Notes under the pieces: model-generated
What the model saw: only the letters and a program-made list of their open reading frames with translations
The model's database searches: none
What the model was told of the DNA's origin: nothing
Position numbers and translations under genes: made by a program
DNA from: Brevibacterium daeguense
Lineage (GTDB): Bacteria; Actinomycetota; Actinomycetes; Actinomycetales; Brevibacteriaceae
DNA length: 64,000 nt
NCBI RefSeq assembly: GCF_021729135.1
Contig: NZ_JAJTWW010000023.1
Location: 1 to 64,000 of the forward strand
Direction: 5' to 3'
In this document: in pieces, positions 55,517 through 64,000 of the stretch
Layout: each line of letters begins with the position of its first letter
How positions within the stretch are numbered: position 1 is the stretch's first letter

Positions 55517-58024
55517 TCACCTGTCGACCTGCTCCTCCCTGAGCTTCACCAGCATCCGCTCGACCACCGGCAGCACCAAGCCCGGGGCCACCATGCTCTG
55601 CACCTGCTGGATCAGCAGTGCTGCGGCAGCATCGGCCATCGAATCGGTGAGCGACCCGGCCAGGTAGGGTGCTGCCGGTACGGGCTGCCCACCTCCTGTA
55701 TTGAGGCCGGGTTCGTGCTGCACCGCGCGGCGACCGGGCTCCTGCTCTTGCAGTAGGGCTCCGGGCCCAGCCTCCTCGCGGCGCTCGCTCGCGGGGACAG
55801 CGGACGATGCTGTCATTGCGAGCGGAGCGCCGTGGGCATCGGCCGCCGCGGTCGATTCGACGACGGGATGGTCCGCCTCTGCCGCAGTTCGGTCCGGCGG
55901 CAACTTCTCATTCAGCACCTCCGGCCCCGGACCCGCGACAGCCCCGGACTCGAGCTCAGGCTGCGGCTCTGGTGCCCGGAGCTCGGTCCATTCGAATCCG
56001 GCGAGCACCTCGGACAGCGGGGCCGGGACCCGGCTCTCGGCCAGCACCAGGTCGAGCCGTGCGGTGGCGCGAGTCAGGGCGATGTACAGCAGCCGCGCGC
56101 CGTCGTCGGTGCGATAGATCCCGTCCGGATCCGCGATGACCACGGCGTCGAATTCCAGGCCCTTCACCTGATCGGGTGCGAGCAGGTTGATGTTGGTGCC
56201 GAGGCTGCCGTTCTCGGGCAGCGAATGACGCACGCCTTCCGCGTCGAGGACGGCCGAGATCTGAGCAAGCAGTGGGGCAGCCGCGACAACGCCGACCATC
56301 AGCCCACTGCCCGCATGCGTGCGAGCGCGGTTCGCCACCCCTTGGGCGACGACCTCCGCGTCCGCGTTCACGACGGTCGGCGGCACGCCCGTCGAGCGGA
56401 CCGACTGCGGTGGGTCGAGGTGCGGTGCCACCTCGTCCTGCAGTGCGTTCGCCACGTCGAAGATCTCGCTCGGCACGCGGTAGACGTGCTTGAGCGTCTG
56501 CCGGGAGGCGGGCATTCCGTCGCGGTGCAGCGCCGTCATGATCGGATCCCAGGAGTCACGGGCGAACGGACCGGTCGACTGCGCGATGTCACCGACCAGC
56601 GTCATCGCCCCGTTCTCGGACAGCCGCTCCAGCGCCATCAGCTGCATTGCGCTGAGGTCCTGCGCCTCATCGACGACGATGTGCGCGTACCGCCGCTGGT
56701 AGTCAGCACCGATCAGGGCGCGCACCTCATGGAGGAGGAACGCGTCCTCGACCGTCCATGGCTCGTCGCCGATGTACCGGGCCGCCGGCCGGTACAGCAG
56801 CTTGAGCTCGTCAGGTGACAGCTCCTGCTCTCCGGCGTCCTTGAGCCGCCTGGTCGACCCCAGCAGCTCACGCAGGAACTGCTGCGGGGACAGCGTGGGC
56901 CACACTCGGTCGACCTGCTGGTTGAACGAGACGGCATCGAAGGTCCTGTCGAAGGTCGCGCTGGAACGGCTTCCCAGCGCGCGCTGGAGCTCTCCGCGCA
57001 GGGCCTCGACGAAGCGCGCACGTCCTTCCGAGTAGGGCAGGTACGACAGGGGCTTGACCAATCCCTGCACCACCGCGGCGGGAATGTCGACGGTCAGGTT
57101 CGAGGAGGCCCGCCGCACCGCCAGGCCCGTGCTGACGCTCCGCACCCGCTGCCGGAGACCTTCGGCCAGCACGTCGTGCATGCGCCGGTCGCCCTTGATA
57201 CGGGCGATCGCCGGACGGTCGTGGCCGCCGCGGACGCCGAAGTCCCTGACGAGCTGGTCGAGGGCGAGGTGCCGGATGTCGTGGTCGCCGAGGGCCGGCA
57301 GGACGTCCTGGATGTACTTGGTGAATGTCGTGTTCGGACCCACGACCAGGACATCCTCGGACTTCAGTCCCTTCTGATTGAAGAGCAGCCAGGAGACCCG
57401 ATGGAGCGCCACGACCGATTTGCCGGTGCCGGGACCGCCCTGGATGACGAGCAGGGACTTCGGCTCATGGGCGATGACCTGGTACTGCGCCGCCTGAATC
57501 GTACTGACGATGTCCTTCATCTTGTCCGTGCGATTCGATTCGAGGCTGACGAGCAGCTCGTCCTCGATGAGGATCTGGCCCTCGTCGAGCGCGGCAAGCT
57601 CCTCGGCGAGCTGCTCGAAGACGAGATCGGAGAAGCGCTGAATCGTGTTCCGCTCGGTGGTGAAGCTGCGCTTCAGCGCTGCTCCCCTGGGATCTCCCGG
57701 CTGGGCGGAGGCGAATCTGTCACCGATCTTGGACTTCCAGCTGGCGACGAGCACGTCCCCGTGATCGTCGACGATCGCCTGCTTGCCGACGTAGAACCGC
57801 TTGCCGTCCTCGAGGTCGAGGCGGCCGAAGGCGACAGGATCGTTCGGCCCCAGGGCGTTGGGGCGCTGCATGGCCTTGGCCTGTGCCCGGCGGTCGCCGG
57901 CGTTGCCCTCGACGCGCGCAGACGCGCGCTTCTGCTGATCATCCGTGTGCGTCCGGAGCGCGTGGTCGAAGTACCGCTGCTCGGCGCTGAGCTCTGCGGT
58001 CGTGTCAGTGTACTGTGCTGTCAC
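55517..58024 (-). CDS. HelD-family RNA-polymerase-associated superfamily 1 helicase
   Basis: 835 residues. The N-terminal coiled coil (LSAEQRYFDHALRTHTDDQ) and FGRLDLEDGKRFYVGKQAIV are HelD features; Walker A GGPGTGKSVVALHR (about 195), IVVDEAQDLSAMQLMALERL, LVGDIAQSTGPFARDSW, VKGLEFDAVVIADP and LYIALTRATARLDLV complete the UvrD-like core. HelD proteins release stalled RNA polymerase, and the HelR branch also displaces rifamycins. Which branch this belongs to is not certain. The C-terminal ~120 residues are acidic and low complexity. Confidence 0.88.
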   Translation of the reverse strand: MTAQYTDTTAELSAEQRYFDHALRTHTDDQQKRASARVEGNAGDRRAQAKAMQRPNALGPNDPVAFGRLDLEDGKRFYVGKQAIVDDHGDVLVASWKSKIGDRFASAQPGDPRGAALKRSFTTERNTIQRFSDLVFEQLAEELAALDEGQILIEDELLVSLESNRTDKMKDIVSTIQAAQYQVIAHEPKSLLVIQGGPGTGKSVVALHRVSWLLFNQKGLKSEDVLVVGPNTTFTKYIQDVLPALGDHDIRHLALDQLVRDFGVRGGHDRPAIARIKGDRRMHDVLAEGLRQRVRSVSTGLAVRRASSNLTVDIPAAVVQGLVKPLSYLPYSEGRARFVEALRGELQRALGSRSSATFDRTFDAVSFNQQVDRVWPTLSPQQFLRELLGSTRRLKDAGEQELSPDELKLLYRPAARYIGDEPWTVEDAFLLHEVRALIGADYQRRYAHIVVDEAQDLSAMQLMALERLSENGAMTLVGDIAQSTGPFARDSWDPIMTALHRDGMPASRQTLKHVYRVPSEIFDVANALQDEVAPHLDPPQSVRSTGVPPTVVNADAEVVAQGVANRARTHAGSGLMVGVVAAAPLLAQISAVLDAEGVRHSLPENGSLGTNINLLAPDQVKGLEFDAVVIADPDGIYRTDDGARLLYIALTRATARLDLVLAESRVPAPLSEVLAGFEWTELRAPEPQPELESGAVAGPGPEVLNEKLPPDRTAAEADHPVVESTAAADAHGAPLAMTASSAVPASERREEAGPGALLQEQEPGRRAVQHEPGLNTGGGQPVPAAPYLAGSLTDSMADAAAALLIQQVQSMVAPGLVLPVVERMLVKLREEQVDR

Positions 58025-58054
58025 CGATGCCTGCCTCGGGCTGTGCTGTGCGGA

Positions 58055-58070
58055 TCTGCGGCAATGCAGA
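58055..58070 (-). promoter_or_regulatory. TCTGC/GCAGA dyad before the HelD-family gene
   Basis: TCTGC-ggcaat-GCAGA is a perfect 5-bp dyad about 30 nt upstream of the start. It contains TGCGGCAA, part of the rifamycin-associated element core as I recall it, but the full 19-bp element matches only about 12 positions, so this is a weak candidate. Confidence 0.25.
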
Positions 58071-58216
58071 ACTTGTCCGATCCTCGATTGCTTCGGTTTT
58101 CAAGGATCTGTTCACAGTATGACCGGAGGCACGGACACGACGTACTCCCCCGCCGGATGCTGAGAGCGGTTGTACCGGCTCTTCGCCTCGGTGCTGCGCT
58201 GAAGGTCCCGCTCGAA

Positions 58217-59053
58217 TCAGAGGAACAGGTCCTGCCCCAGCGACTCCTCCGTCGCGCCCTCGTGCAGGTAGCGGGAGAAGTCAGTGACTCCTGCCTGGCG
58301 CAGCACCTCCTCGTCGACGAAGCACTCCCCCGTCGCTTCGTCCGCTGACCGGGCGAGCACCTCGGCGGCGGCATCCGCCATGATCTCCGGACGCCGCGCT
58401 GCCCTCATGGCCTCGTCGCCGCCGACGACGTTCTGCACCGCCGCGGTCGCGATGAGCGTGCGCGGCCACAGGCAGTTCGCTGCGATCTTCTGCTCCCGGT
58501 ACTGCTCCGCGACTCCGATGGTGAGCATGGTCATTCCGTACTTGCTCAGGGTGTACGGGGCGTGCTGGGCGAACCACTTGGGATCGAGGTTCAGCGGCGG
58601 CGAGAGCGTCAGCACGCGCGGCTGTGACGACTCCAGCAGCTCCGGCAGGGCAGCCGACAGCACGGTGAAGGTGCCGCGGGAGTTGATGTCCTGCATGAGG
58701 TCGTAGCGCTTGGCGGGCAGCTGTCCGATCCCCTGCAGCGCGATCGCCGAGGCGTTGTTGACCACGATGTCGATGCCGCCGAACCGCTCGACCGTCTGCT
58801 CCACCGCCGAGGCGACCGCCGCGTCGTCACGGATGTCGCCGACGATCGGCAGGGCGCTGCCGCCCGCCTCCTCGATCGCCGCGGCCGCGGTGTGCACCGT
58901 TCCGGGCAGGCGCGGATCGGGGGTGTCGGTCTTGGCGACGAAGGCGATGTTCGCCCCCTCGCCGGCCAGCTTCTGGGCGATCGCCAGCCCGATTCCACGG
59001 CTGCCGCCGGTCATGAAGACGGTCTGCCCGTCGAAGCGCTGCTGCTCTGTCAT
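58217..59053 (-). CDS. SDR family oxidoreductase (HSDL2-like)
   Basis: 278 residues. VFMTGGSRGIGLAIAQKLAG binds NAD(P)H, DIVVNNASA and INSRGTFTVLSAALP follow, and YTLSKYG gives the catalytic Tyr and Lys; the Ser lies in LTLSPP. PGTVHTAAAAIEEAGGSAL and HAPYTLSKYGMTML resemble hydroxysteroid dehydrogenase-like 2 proteins, which act in lipid metabolism. Substrate unknown. The gene to the right, on the same strand, ends 91 bp upstream. Confidence 0.9.
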   Translation of the reverse strand: MTEQQRFDGQTVFMTGGSRGIGLAIAQKLAGEGANIAFVAKTDTPDPRLPGTVHTAAAAIEEAGGSALPIVGDIRDDAAVASAVEQTVERFGGIDIVVNNASAIALQGIGQLPAKRYDLMQDINSRGTFTVLSAALPELLESSQPRVLTLSPPLNLDPKWFAQHAPYTLSKYGMTMLTIGVAEQYREQKIAANCLWPRTLIATAAVQNVVGGDEAMRAARRPEIMADAAAEVLARSADEATGECFVDEEVLRQAGVTDFSRYLHEGATEESLGQDLFL

Positions 59054-59144
59054 GTCCTGTCTCCTTCTCGTGGTGTGCCGAATCGGAAAGTGCTCAGTAC
59101 CTCATCGATAATTCGCAGTGCCCAATCGGAATGCGCACTGTGCC

Positions 59145-60395
59145 TCAGTCAGAATGCTCGCCGCGCCGCAGCGCCGCCAGGCCGAGGATCTCGCAGACCT
59201 GCAGCGCCATCGCCAGGTCGGTGGGCGCGCTGGCCAGCGGCTTCCCACGCAGCTCGATCGCCTTCTCCACCCGGTATCTGACTGTGTTGCGGTGGAGGTT
59301 CATCTCCGCTGCGGTCCGCGTGTAGCTGCTCTCGTTGGCGAGGAAGCAGCCCAGGGTCTCGCGCAGACGTGCGGCGTTCTCGGAGTCCTCGGCGAGTCCG
59401 CGCAGCTGATCGGCGATCCACGCCTGCGTCGCCGGCATCTCGGACACGAGCACCGAGGTGATCGCCACTCCCGGCTCGCCGTAGAACATCGTCCGAGGCG
59501 CAGAATCCTTGGCAGCCAGCGCAACCCGCGTCGCCGCCTCGGCCTGGTCGTGGGAGCGGCGGAATCCGCGCGCGCCCTCCTCGGTGCTGCCGAAGGCGAT
59601 CCTGCTTCCCGGCAGCTCGTCGAGCGCTGCCGTCAGCCTCGTGGCGTCGGGTCGCTCGCCCCAGCCCACGCCGAACCACACCCAGGCCATTCCGCGGTCG
59701 ACTGCGGTGAACAGGCGAGGAGCGGCACGGTTGAAGGCATGCGCGACCCGGGAGGTGAAGGCCGACAGCTCGGGCGTGCAGTCCACGCCCGGGTTGGCCC
59801 GGTCCACCCACACCACGGCCGCCCGATGCGTCCGTCCAAGCCGGTAGTGGGCGTGCGCCTCGAACTCGGTCGCCGCCACGGGTTGGCCGTCGAGCACCTG
59901 CCGCACCAGGCTCGAGGTCGCCGAGGCGCTGTCCTCCAGCCGGCGGCGAGTCTCCTCCGCATGGGCGGCGAGGATCTCCTGGGTGATCCAGTCGACGTAT
60001 CGGTGCATGAAGCCGTCGAGGTGGTGCTGGACGTAGAGCTTCTTCTCCGGCGGGCTCTCGAGGGCCTGGATCTCCGCGAAGACGAAGGTGCGCACGGTCT
60101 CCGAGCCCAGGTGGTAGGCGCGCCGCAGCGCATCGGACGGCACCCCGCGCTGCGCCAGCCGATAGGCATACTCGACGGCGGCGGTGTCCGGCCGCACACG
60201 CTCGAACGGGATGGAGTTGCGCAGCATGGTGACGATCGTGTCGACGTTGCCCTCGACGCTTGCGGCGAGCATGTTCAGCAGCTCCGGCTCATCGAGGAAA
60301 TCGACCTGGGAGGCGATCGTGTTCGTCATCTCCGTGCAGATCTCGTCGAAGCGCTTGTGCAGCCGCTCGCCGATCAGCGCGATCTCCGCATCCAC
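59145..60395 (-). CDS. PucR/CdaR-type transcriptional regulator
   Basis: 416 residues. A helical N-terminal region of about 180 residues precedes a GGDEF-like middle (VWFGVGWGERP, RIAFGSTEEGARGFRRSHDQA) and the C-terminal helix-turn-helix LRETLGCFLANESSYTRTAA with EMNLHRNTVRYRVEKAIEL. PucR-type proteins usually activate neighbouring catabolic genes in response to a metabolite. It ends a leftward operon, 19 bp after the flavoprotein gene. Confidence 0.9.
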   Translation of the reverse strand: MDAEIALIGERLHKRFDEICTEMTNTIASQVDFLDEPELLNMLAASVEGNVDTIVTMLRNSIPFERVRPDTAAVEYAYRLAQRGVPSDALRRAYHLGSETVRTFVFAEIQALESPPEKKLYVQHHLDGFMHRYVDWITQEILAAHAEETRRRLEDSASATSSLVRQVLDGQPVAATEFEAHAHYRLGRTHRAAVVWVDRANPGVDCTPELSAFTSRVAHAFNRAAPRLFTAVDRGMAWVWFGVGWGERPDATRLTAALDELPGSRIAFGSTEEGARGFRRSHDQAEAATRVALAAKDSAPRTMFYGEPGVAITSVLVSEMPATQAWIADQLRGLAEDSENAARLRETLGCFLANESSYTRTAAEMNLHRNTVRYRVEKAIELRGKPLASAPTDLAMALQVCEILGLAALRRGEHSD

Positions 60396-60414
60396 GTGAC
60401 CACTCCAGTCCTCA

Positions 60415-61884
60415 TCAGTCTCCGTCGACTGTGCGCGGACCGACCCGCGCTTCTTCCCCGAGCTGCACTTCTTCCCCGAGCTGGGCCAGTGCGGACCGGG
60501 CCGCGTTGTACCCGCACATCCCGTGCGCTCCGGCTCCGGGCGGGGTGGCCGCCGAGCACAGGAAGAGACCCGGCGCGCCGAGCGAGTACGGATCGACGCT
60601 CACGCGCGGCCGCAGCAGCAACTGGAACGCCGAGTTCGCACCGGTCACGATGTCCCCGCCGACGTAGTTCGGGTTCTTCCCCTCCAGCTCCGCGGTCGAC
60701 CGGACGTGCCGGCCGACGATCCGTTCGCGGAACCCGGGGGCGAACCGCTCGATCTGCTCCTCGATCGCCTCGGTCGCGTCGCCCTCGTAGCCTGCCGGCA
60801 CGTGAGCATAGGCGTCGATCGGGTGGACATCGCCGGCCGAGCGCCCCGGATCCGCCAGGTACTGCTGACCCAGGAGGACGAAGGGCCGCTCGGGCATGAC
60901 GCCCTGGTTGATCTGCCGTTCAGCGGCGGCGATCTCCTCGAAGGTGCCGGCGACGTGGACGGTGCCGGCAGCGCGCGCCTGCTGATACTCCCAGGGGATC
61001 CCGCCTTCGACCGCGAAGTTCACGACGAACGCGCCGGGCCCGTGCCGGAACCGGCGCAGCCCCCGCCGCACCCGAGGCGGCAGCCGGTCTCCCGCGATGT
61101 CCGCCGCTGCCGCCGGGCCGGTGTCGAGCATGATCACCTCGGCGTCCGGGAGATCGGCGAGCGAGCGCACCTGCACGCCCGTCTCCACGCGCCCGCCCAG
61201 GCCCTCGAGCGCTGCGATCGTCGCGGTGGCGATCGCCTGCGATCCGCCCTTGGCCACCGGCCAGCCGTAGGCGTGGGCGGCGGTGCCGAGCGCGACGCCG
61301 ATCGCCGACGACGCGAGCGTGGTCAGCGGGCGGAAGGCATGGGCGGCGACCCCGCCGAACAGGGCGCGCGCCTCGGGCGTCTTCCACAGCTGCGCCACCA
61401 GCGCGGCCGGCATGCCGGCGAAGCCGCCGAAGTGCGCGAGCTTGAACAGGTGCTCCGGGACGTGGAGCATGGGCCGGAGGAAGTCGTCGGTGGTGTCGGG
61501 GAAGTTCCGGGCCAGCGGCCCGAACACCTTCGCCCAGGTGTCCCCGTCGTCGAACAGATGCCGGGCGGTGGTGGCGACGTCCTGCCAGGCCGCCGCGCCC
61601 GCGCCGTGGTCGAGCGGGTGCGCGTACTGGATTTCCGGCCAGAGCCATTCCAGCCCGTAGCGGGACAGGTCGGCCTCGCCGGCGAAGGCGTTGTCGAGGG
61701 CCAGCGGGTGGAAGCCGGAGCACTCGTCGTGGAGGACTCCGGGCAGGGTGAGCTCAGCCGAACGGGTTCCGCCGCCGGGAGTGTCAGCGGCCTCCAGCAC
61801 CGTGACGTCCAGCCCCCGGCGGGCCAGCGTCACGGCGGCAGCGAGCCCGTTGGGCCCGCTGCCGACCACGATCGCCTTCGTCAT
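60415..61884 (-). CDS. phytoene-dehydrogenase-like FAD oxidoreductase (PYROXD2 type)
   Basis: 489 residues. AIVVGSGPNGLAAAVTLARRG binds FAD; TVLEAADTPGGGTRSAELTL, VAKGGSQAIATATIAALEGL with EVIMLDTGPAAAA, and the C-terminal GLFLCSAATPPGAGAHGMCG are shared by the CrtI-like/PYROXD2 group. A carotenoid role is unlikely without crtB nearby; the substrate is probably a lipid-like molecule. It overlaps the DUF3556 gene by 4 nt. Confidence 0.88.
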   Translation of the reverse strand: MTKAIVVGSGPNGLAAAVTLARRGLDVTVLEAADTPGGGTRSAELTLPGVLHDECSGFHPLALDNAFAGEADLSRYGLEWLWPEIQYAHPLDHGAGAAAWQDVATTARHLFDDGDTWAKVFGPLARNFPDTTDDFLRPMLHVPEHLFKLAHFGGFAGMPAALVAQLWKTPEARALFGGVAAHAFRPLTTLASSAIGVALGTAAHAYGWPVAKGGSQAIATATIAALEGLGGRVETGVQVRSLADLPDAEVIMLDTGPAAAADIAGDRLPPRVRRGLRRFRHGPGAFVVNFAVEGGIPWEYQQARAAGTVHVAGTFEEIAAAERQINQGVMPERPFVLLGQQYLADPGRSAGDVHPIDAYAHVPAGYEGDATEAIEEQIERFAPGFRERIVGRHVRSTAELEGKNPNYVGGDIVTGANSAFQLLLRPRVSVDPYSLGAPGLFLCSAATPPGAGAHGMCGYNAARSALAQLGEEVQLGEEARVGPRTVDGD

Positions 61885-63995
61885 TCCTGCATTCTGTCAC
61901 GGTCTCCGGACACGGGCTCGGCGACTGCTTCGAGCCCGGCCTCCGCCGGCTGCGGCTGCCGGCGGACCGGGGCGGGCGCCTCGGCGGCGGCCTGCCCGTC
62001 GAACGCCGCCCGGTCCGTGGGAGGTGCGACCTGCGCGGTGTCCGCCTGTGCCGGGTAGTCGTCCACGGGACGCCGCGCGGCGCGCTGCGCACCTTCCGGC
62101 CCGAAGTCCGCGCTCGTCATGCCGGCCTGGGCGGCGGCGGAATCGACCACCTCGGCGGCGTCCTGCTGGACCTCGACGGCGTCCGCGACGTCGGTGGCCC
62201 CGGCGCTCTGGGCGACGAGCATGGAATCACCCGGAGCGACATAGCCCGGAAGCGTCCACGTCACGCGGTGCGGAATCGGGCCGTTGGGCAGCCAGGGCTG
62301 CGCCTCCGAGGAGTCCTTGGTCCAGTACCAGCCCCGCTCGACCACGCCGAGGGCTGCGTCGATGACCCGGTACTCGGTGTAGTTGCGGTGGATCGGCTCG
62401 GATTCGGTGAACACGACGACCAGGTCGCCGGGCTCGTAGTTGCAGCGCTTCTGGACCGCCGTGATGAGCCGCTCGTCGTGCAGGTGGCCGTCGCCGAACT
62501 GCCAGCCGACGAGTGCCGAGCAGACCGTCTCCGCCTCCCGGATCCGGTAGGTGTCGATGTTCTCGGTGTGCCGGCGCAGCAGCGAGTGCAGCGCGCGGCC
62601 CATGCTGTGCATGCTGCGCCAGGCATTCGTCTTCTGCACGAACATCTCGCCCAGGTCCTCGCCGTATGCCGCCTCCAGTTGGGTGGCGTGCATGGCGTTG
62701 GACTTGATGATGTGCTGCTCGATCTTGAGCTCGGTCTCCTTGTCGCGGAACGCCCACACCGCCGAGGCCCAGTTGCCGGCGTACTGGCGGTAGGAGACGA
62801 GGAAGGAGATCCAGTCCGGCCGGATGTTGCCGACGATCGGCGGCAGCACCATGAGAATCACGACGGCGGCCGCGATCCACGGCGAGCTGAAGTCGAAGAC
62901 CCCGTAGCCGGCCTGCGCCGGGAAGTTCCAGAACAGGAAGATCGCGGAGAAGATGAAGAAGATGTTCCACTCCAGCGGCACCGCGAGCGGGATCGTCGAG
63001 ATGATGAAGACGTGGAACGCGATGATGCCCACGAGCGCGATCGCGGTGATCGTCCGGTCGGTCGAGAACAGCAGCACGAGCGGCAGCAGGCCCTCGAGGA
63101 TGGTGCCCGGCACATGGGCCATGAAGGTGGTGAACTTCGAGGGCCGCAGGTCACGCGGGAAGTCCTTGTACAGTGCCCGCTTGATCGCCCGGGAGGGAAC
63201 CCACGCGGTGTTCGCCATCATCGCGGCCACGGCCGGGCTGAAGTGGCGGCCGAGCTTGGACACGGCCGCACCCACCCACACCACGACGATGACGATCTTG
63301 GCCGCCACGATCATGTCGGTGAAGGACGTCAGGACAGCGAAGGCCAGCAGGATGGGCGGGTACTGCTCGGCGCGCGAGATGAGGAACACGACCTTGTCGC
63401 GCAGGCCCATGAGCCCCAGCAGCCCGAGGTACGTCAGCAGCGCCCAGGCGGGCAGCAGGCCGGCTTCGGCATTCGGCACGAGGTCGATGCGGGCACCCGG
63501 ATGGACCAGCAGGAACACGAGGTTCGCGAGAATCGCCCAGTAGAGCGCGACGTCCCACAGCGTGCGGTGGTCACCGCCCGTGAGCGGAACCTTGTCCGGC
63601 CACGGCGGGACCCGCAGGGTGCCCCTTCGGGCGAAGTACAGGATGCCGCCGATGGGCGGCTTGACCTTGAACGCCATCGGTCCTGACGACGAGGACCAGC
63701 CGGTGATCTCGAACAGGATCGTGAAGACCATGAGCTTGAGGTAGACGATCGGCTCCGTCCACCAGCTGGTGAACTCGGCGAAGCCGCCCAGTGCCGGGGT
63801 GGTGAGCCCGACGATGAGCACGCCGAGCACCATGTAGACGGCCATCTTGATGACGTAGAACATCAGGATGTTCTTCGGCACGCCGAAGCCGTACTCGCCC
63901 CAGTGCTGGGAGAGCGTCTTCATCCGCTCCTGGAACGGCATGCGGACAACGGCGGCGGGGCCTGCGGCGGGCAGGTCCGGTGTTCTGAAACCCAT
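61881..63995 (-). CDS. DUF3556 multi-pass membrane protein with C-terminal extension
   Basis: 704 residues, start ATG 63995 just inside the window edge. MKTLSQHWGEYGFGVPKNIL, GFAEFTSWWTEPIVYLKLMV, PPIGGILYFARRGTLRVPPW and PDKVPLTGGDHRTL match the DUF3556 family, common in mycobacteria; about 9-10 membrane helices to near residue 400. A cytoplasmic domain follows. The last ~100 residues (Ala/Asp/Val/Pro-rich, VADAVEVQQDAAEVVDSAAA) exceed the usual ~575. Function unknown. Coupled to a lipid-type oxidoreductase, so it may handle a lipid. Confidence 0.88.
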   Translation of the reverse strand: MGFRTPDLPAAGPAAVVRMPFQERMKTLSQHWGEYGFGVPKNILMFYVIKMAVYMVLGVLIVGLTTPALGGFAEFTSWWTEPIVYLKLMVFTILFEITGWSSSSGPMAFKVKPPIGGILYFARRGTLRVPPWPDKVPLTGGDHRTLWDVALYWAILANLVFLLVHPGARIDLVPNAEAGLLPAWALLTYLGLLGLMGLRDKVVFLISRAEQYPPILLAFAVLTSFTDMIVAAKIVIVVVWVGAAVSKLGRHFSPAVAAMMANTAWVPSRAIKRALYKDFPRDLRPSKFTTFMAHVPGTILEGLLPLVLLFSTDRTITAIALVGIIAFHVFIISTIPLAVPLEWNIFFIFSAIFLFWNFPAQAGYGVFDFSSPWIAAAVVILMVLPPIVGNIRPDWISFLVSYRQYAGNWASAVWAFRDKETELKIEQHIIKSNAMHATQLEAAYGEDLGEMFVQKTNAWRSMHSMGRALHSLLRRHTENIDTYRIREAETVCSALVGWQFGDGHLHDERLITAVQKRCNYEPGDLVVVFTESEPIHRNYTEYRVIDAALGVVERGWYWTKDSSEAQPWLPNGPIPHRVTWTLPGYVAPGDSMLVAQSAGATDVADAVEVQQDAAEVVDSAAAQAGMTSADFGPEGAQRAARRPVDDYPAQADTAQVAPPTDRAAFDGQAAAEAPAPVRRQPQPAEAGLEAVAEPVSGDRDRMQE

Positions 63996-64000
63996 GATTC

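Noticed and set aside
58055-58070. Rifamycin-associated element upstream of the HelD-family gene
   Set aside because: Only the TGCGGCAA core fits, about 12 of 19 positions overall, so it is kept as a weak dyad and not called as that element.

Overview
The window is very GC-rich, densely coding DNA from the chromosome of an actinobacterium. The frequent GTG/TTG starts, 4-nt stop/start overlaps, leaderless-type promoters, a DUF3556 membrane protein, a PucR regulator and an actinobacterial Cys-ending leader peptide all fit. The gene set looks most like Micrococcales, perhaps Brevibacteriaceae; this assignment is an inference from protein style and not a database result. I see no rRNA, tRNA, CRISPR array, transposase or integrase.

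Layout. (1) 1-6.7 kb: the 5' end of a truncated gene, an acyl-CoA dehydrogenase and CaiB-type CoA-transferase with a divergent hotdog thioesterase, an amidase, and a HAD phosphatase coupled to a glutamate-racemase-like enzyme. (2) 6.9-10.5 kb: a polymorphic-toxin module: a small helical partner, a 753-residue toxin ending in a PD-(D/E)xK nuclease-like domain, and a probable immunity protein made of two copies of one domain. (3) 10.5-18.2 kb: a rifampin-phosphotransferase-like PEP-utilizing enzyme, an HdeD-type membrane protein, and a methionine-type ABC importer (metQNI) preceded by a 26-codon Cys-ending leader peptide and hairpin, then an aminotransferase. (4) 18.2-32.9 kb: a split molybdenum-cofactor locus. 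The minus-strand operon is wHTH-moeA-moaC-mogA/moaE-moeB-fdhD. The plus-strand operon is moaA-moaD-mobA-moeA-modABC. Between them lies a visibly A/T-richer segment with two paralogous DUF4190/DUF4352 membrane proteins.

(5) 32.9-40.1 kb: a ThDP-dependent acetolactate-synthase-like enzyme, a 1183-residue RecB-like nuclease/helicase fusion, a pyridoxamine-oxidase-like protein, and several small proteins including a diverged pair of paralogues. (6) 40.1-46.4 kb: an amino-acid oxidase-type flavoprotein, M20 amidohydrolase, 14-TM MFS exporter and APC permease. (7) 46.5-55.5 kb: the most coherent metabolic unit. A Cache-domain protein, GntR regulator, flavodoxin and FprA-type reductase run leftward. 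A cytochrome P450, glutamine-synthetase-like ligase, signal-less solute-binding-type protein and double-domain gamma-glutamyl hydrolase run rightward. The combination recalls mycobacterial piperidine/pyrrolidine/morpholine (pip/mor) degradation loci, here with a flavodoxin/FprA electron chain and a gamma-glutamylation/deglutamylation pair. (8) 55.5-64 kb: a HelD-family RNA-polymerase-associated helicase, an SDR, and a DUF3556 / phytoene-desaturase-like / PucR operon.

The most interesting items are the P450/gamma-glutamyl amine cluster, the toxin module with its duplicated-domain immunity candidate, the Cys leader peptide before metQNI, and the two hexapeptide-encoding 18-bp tandem repeats in the molybdenum genes.
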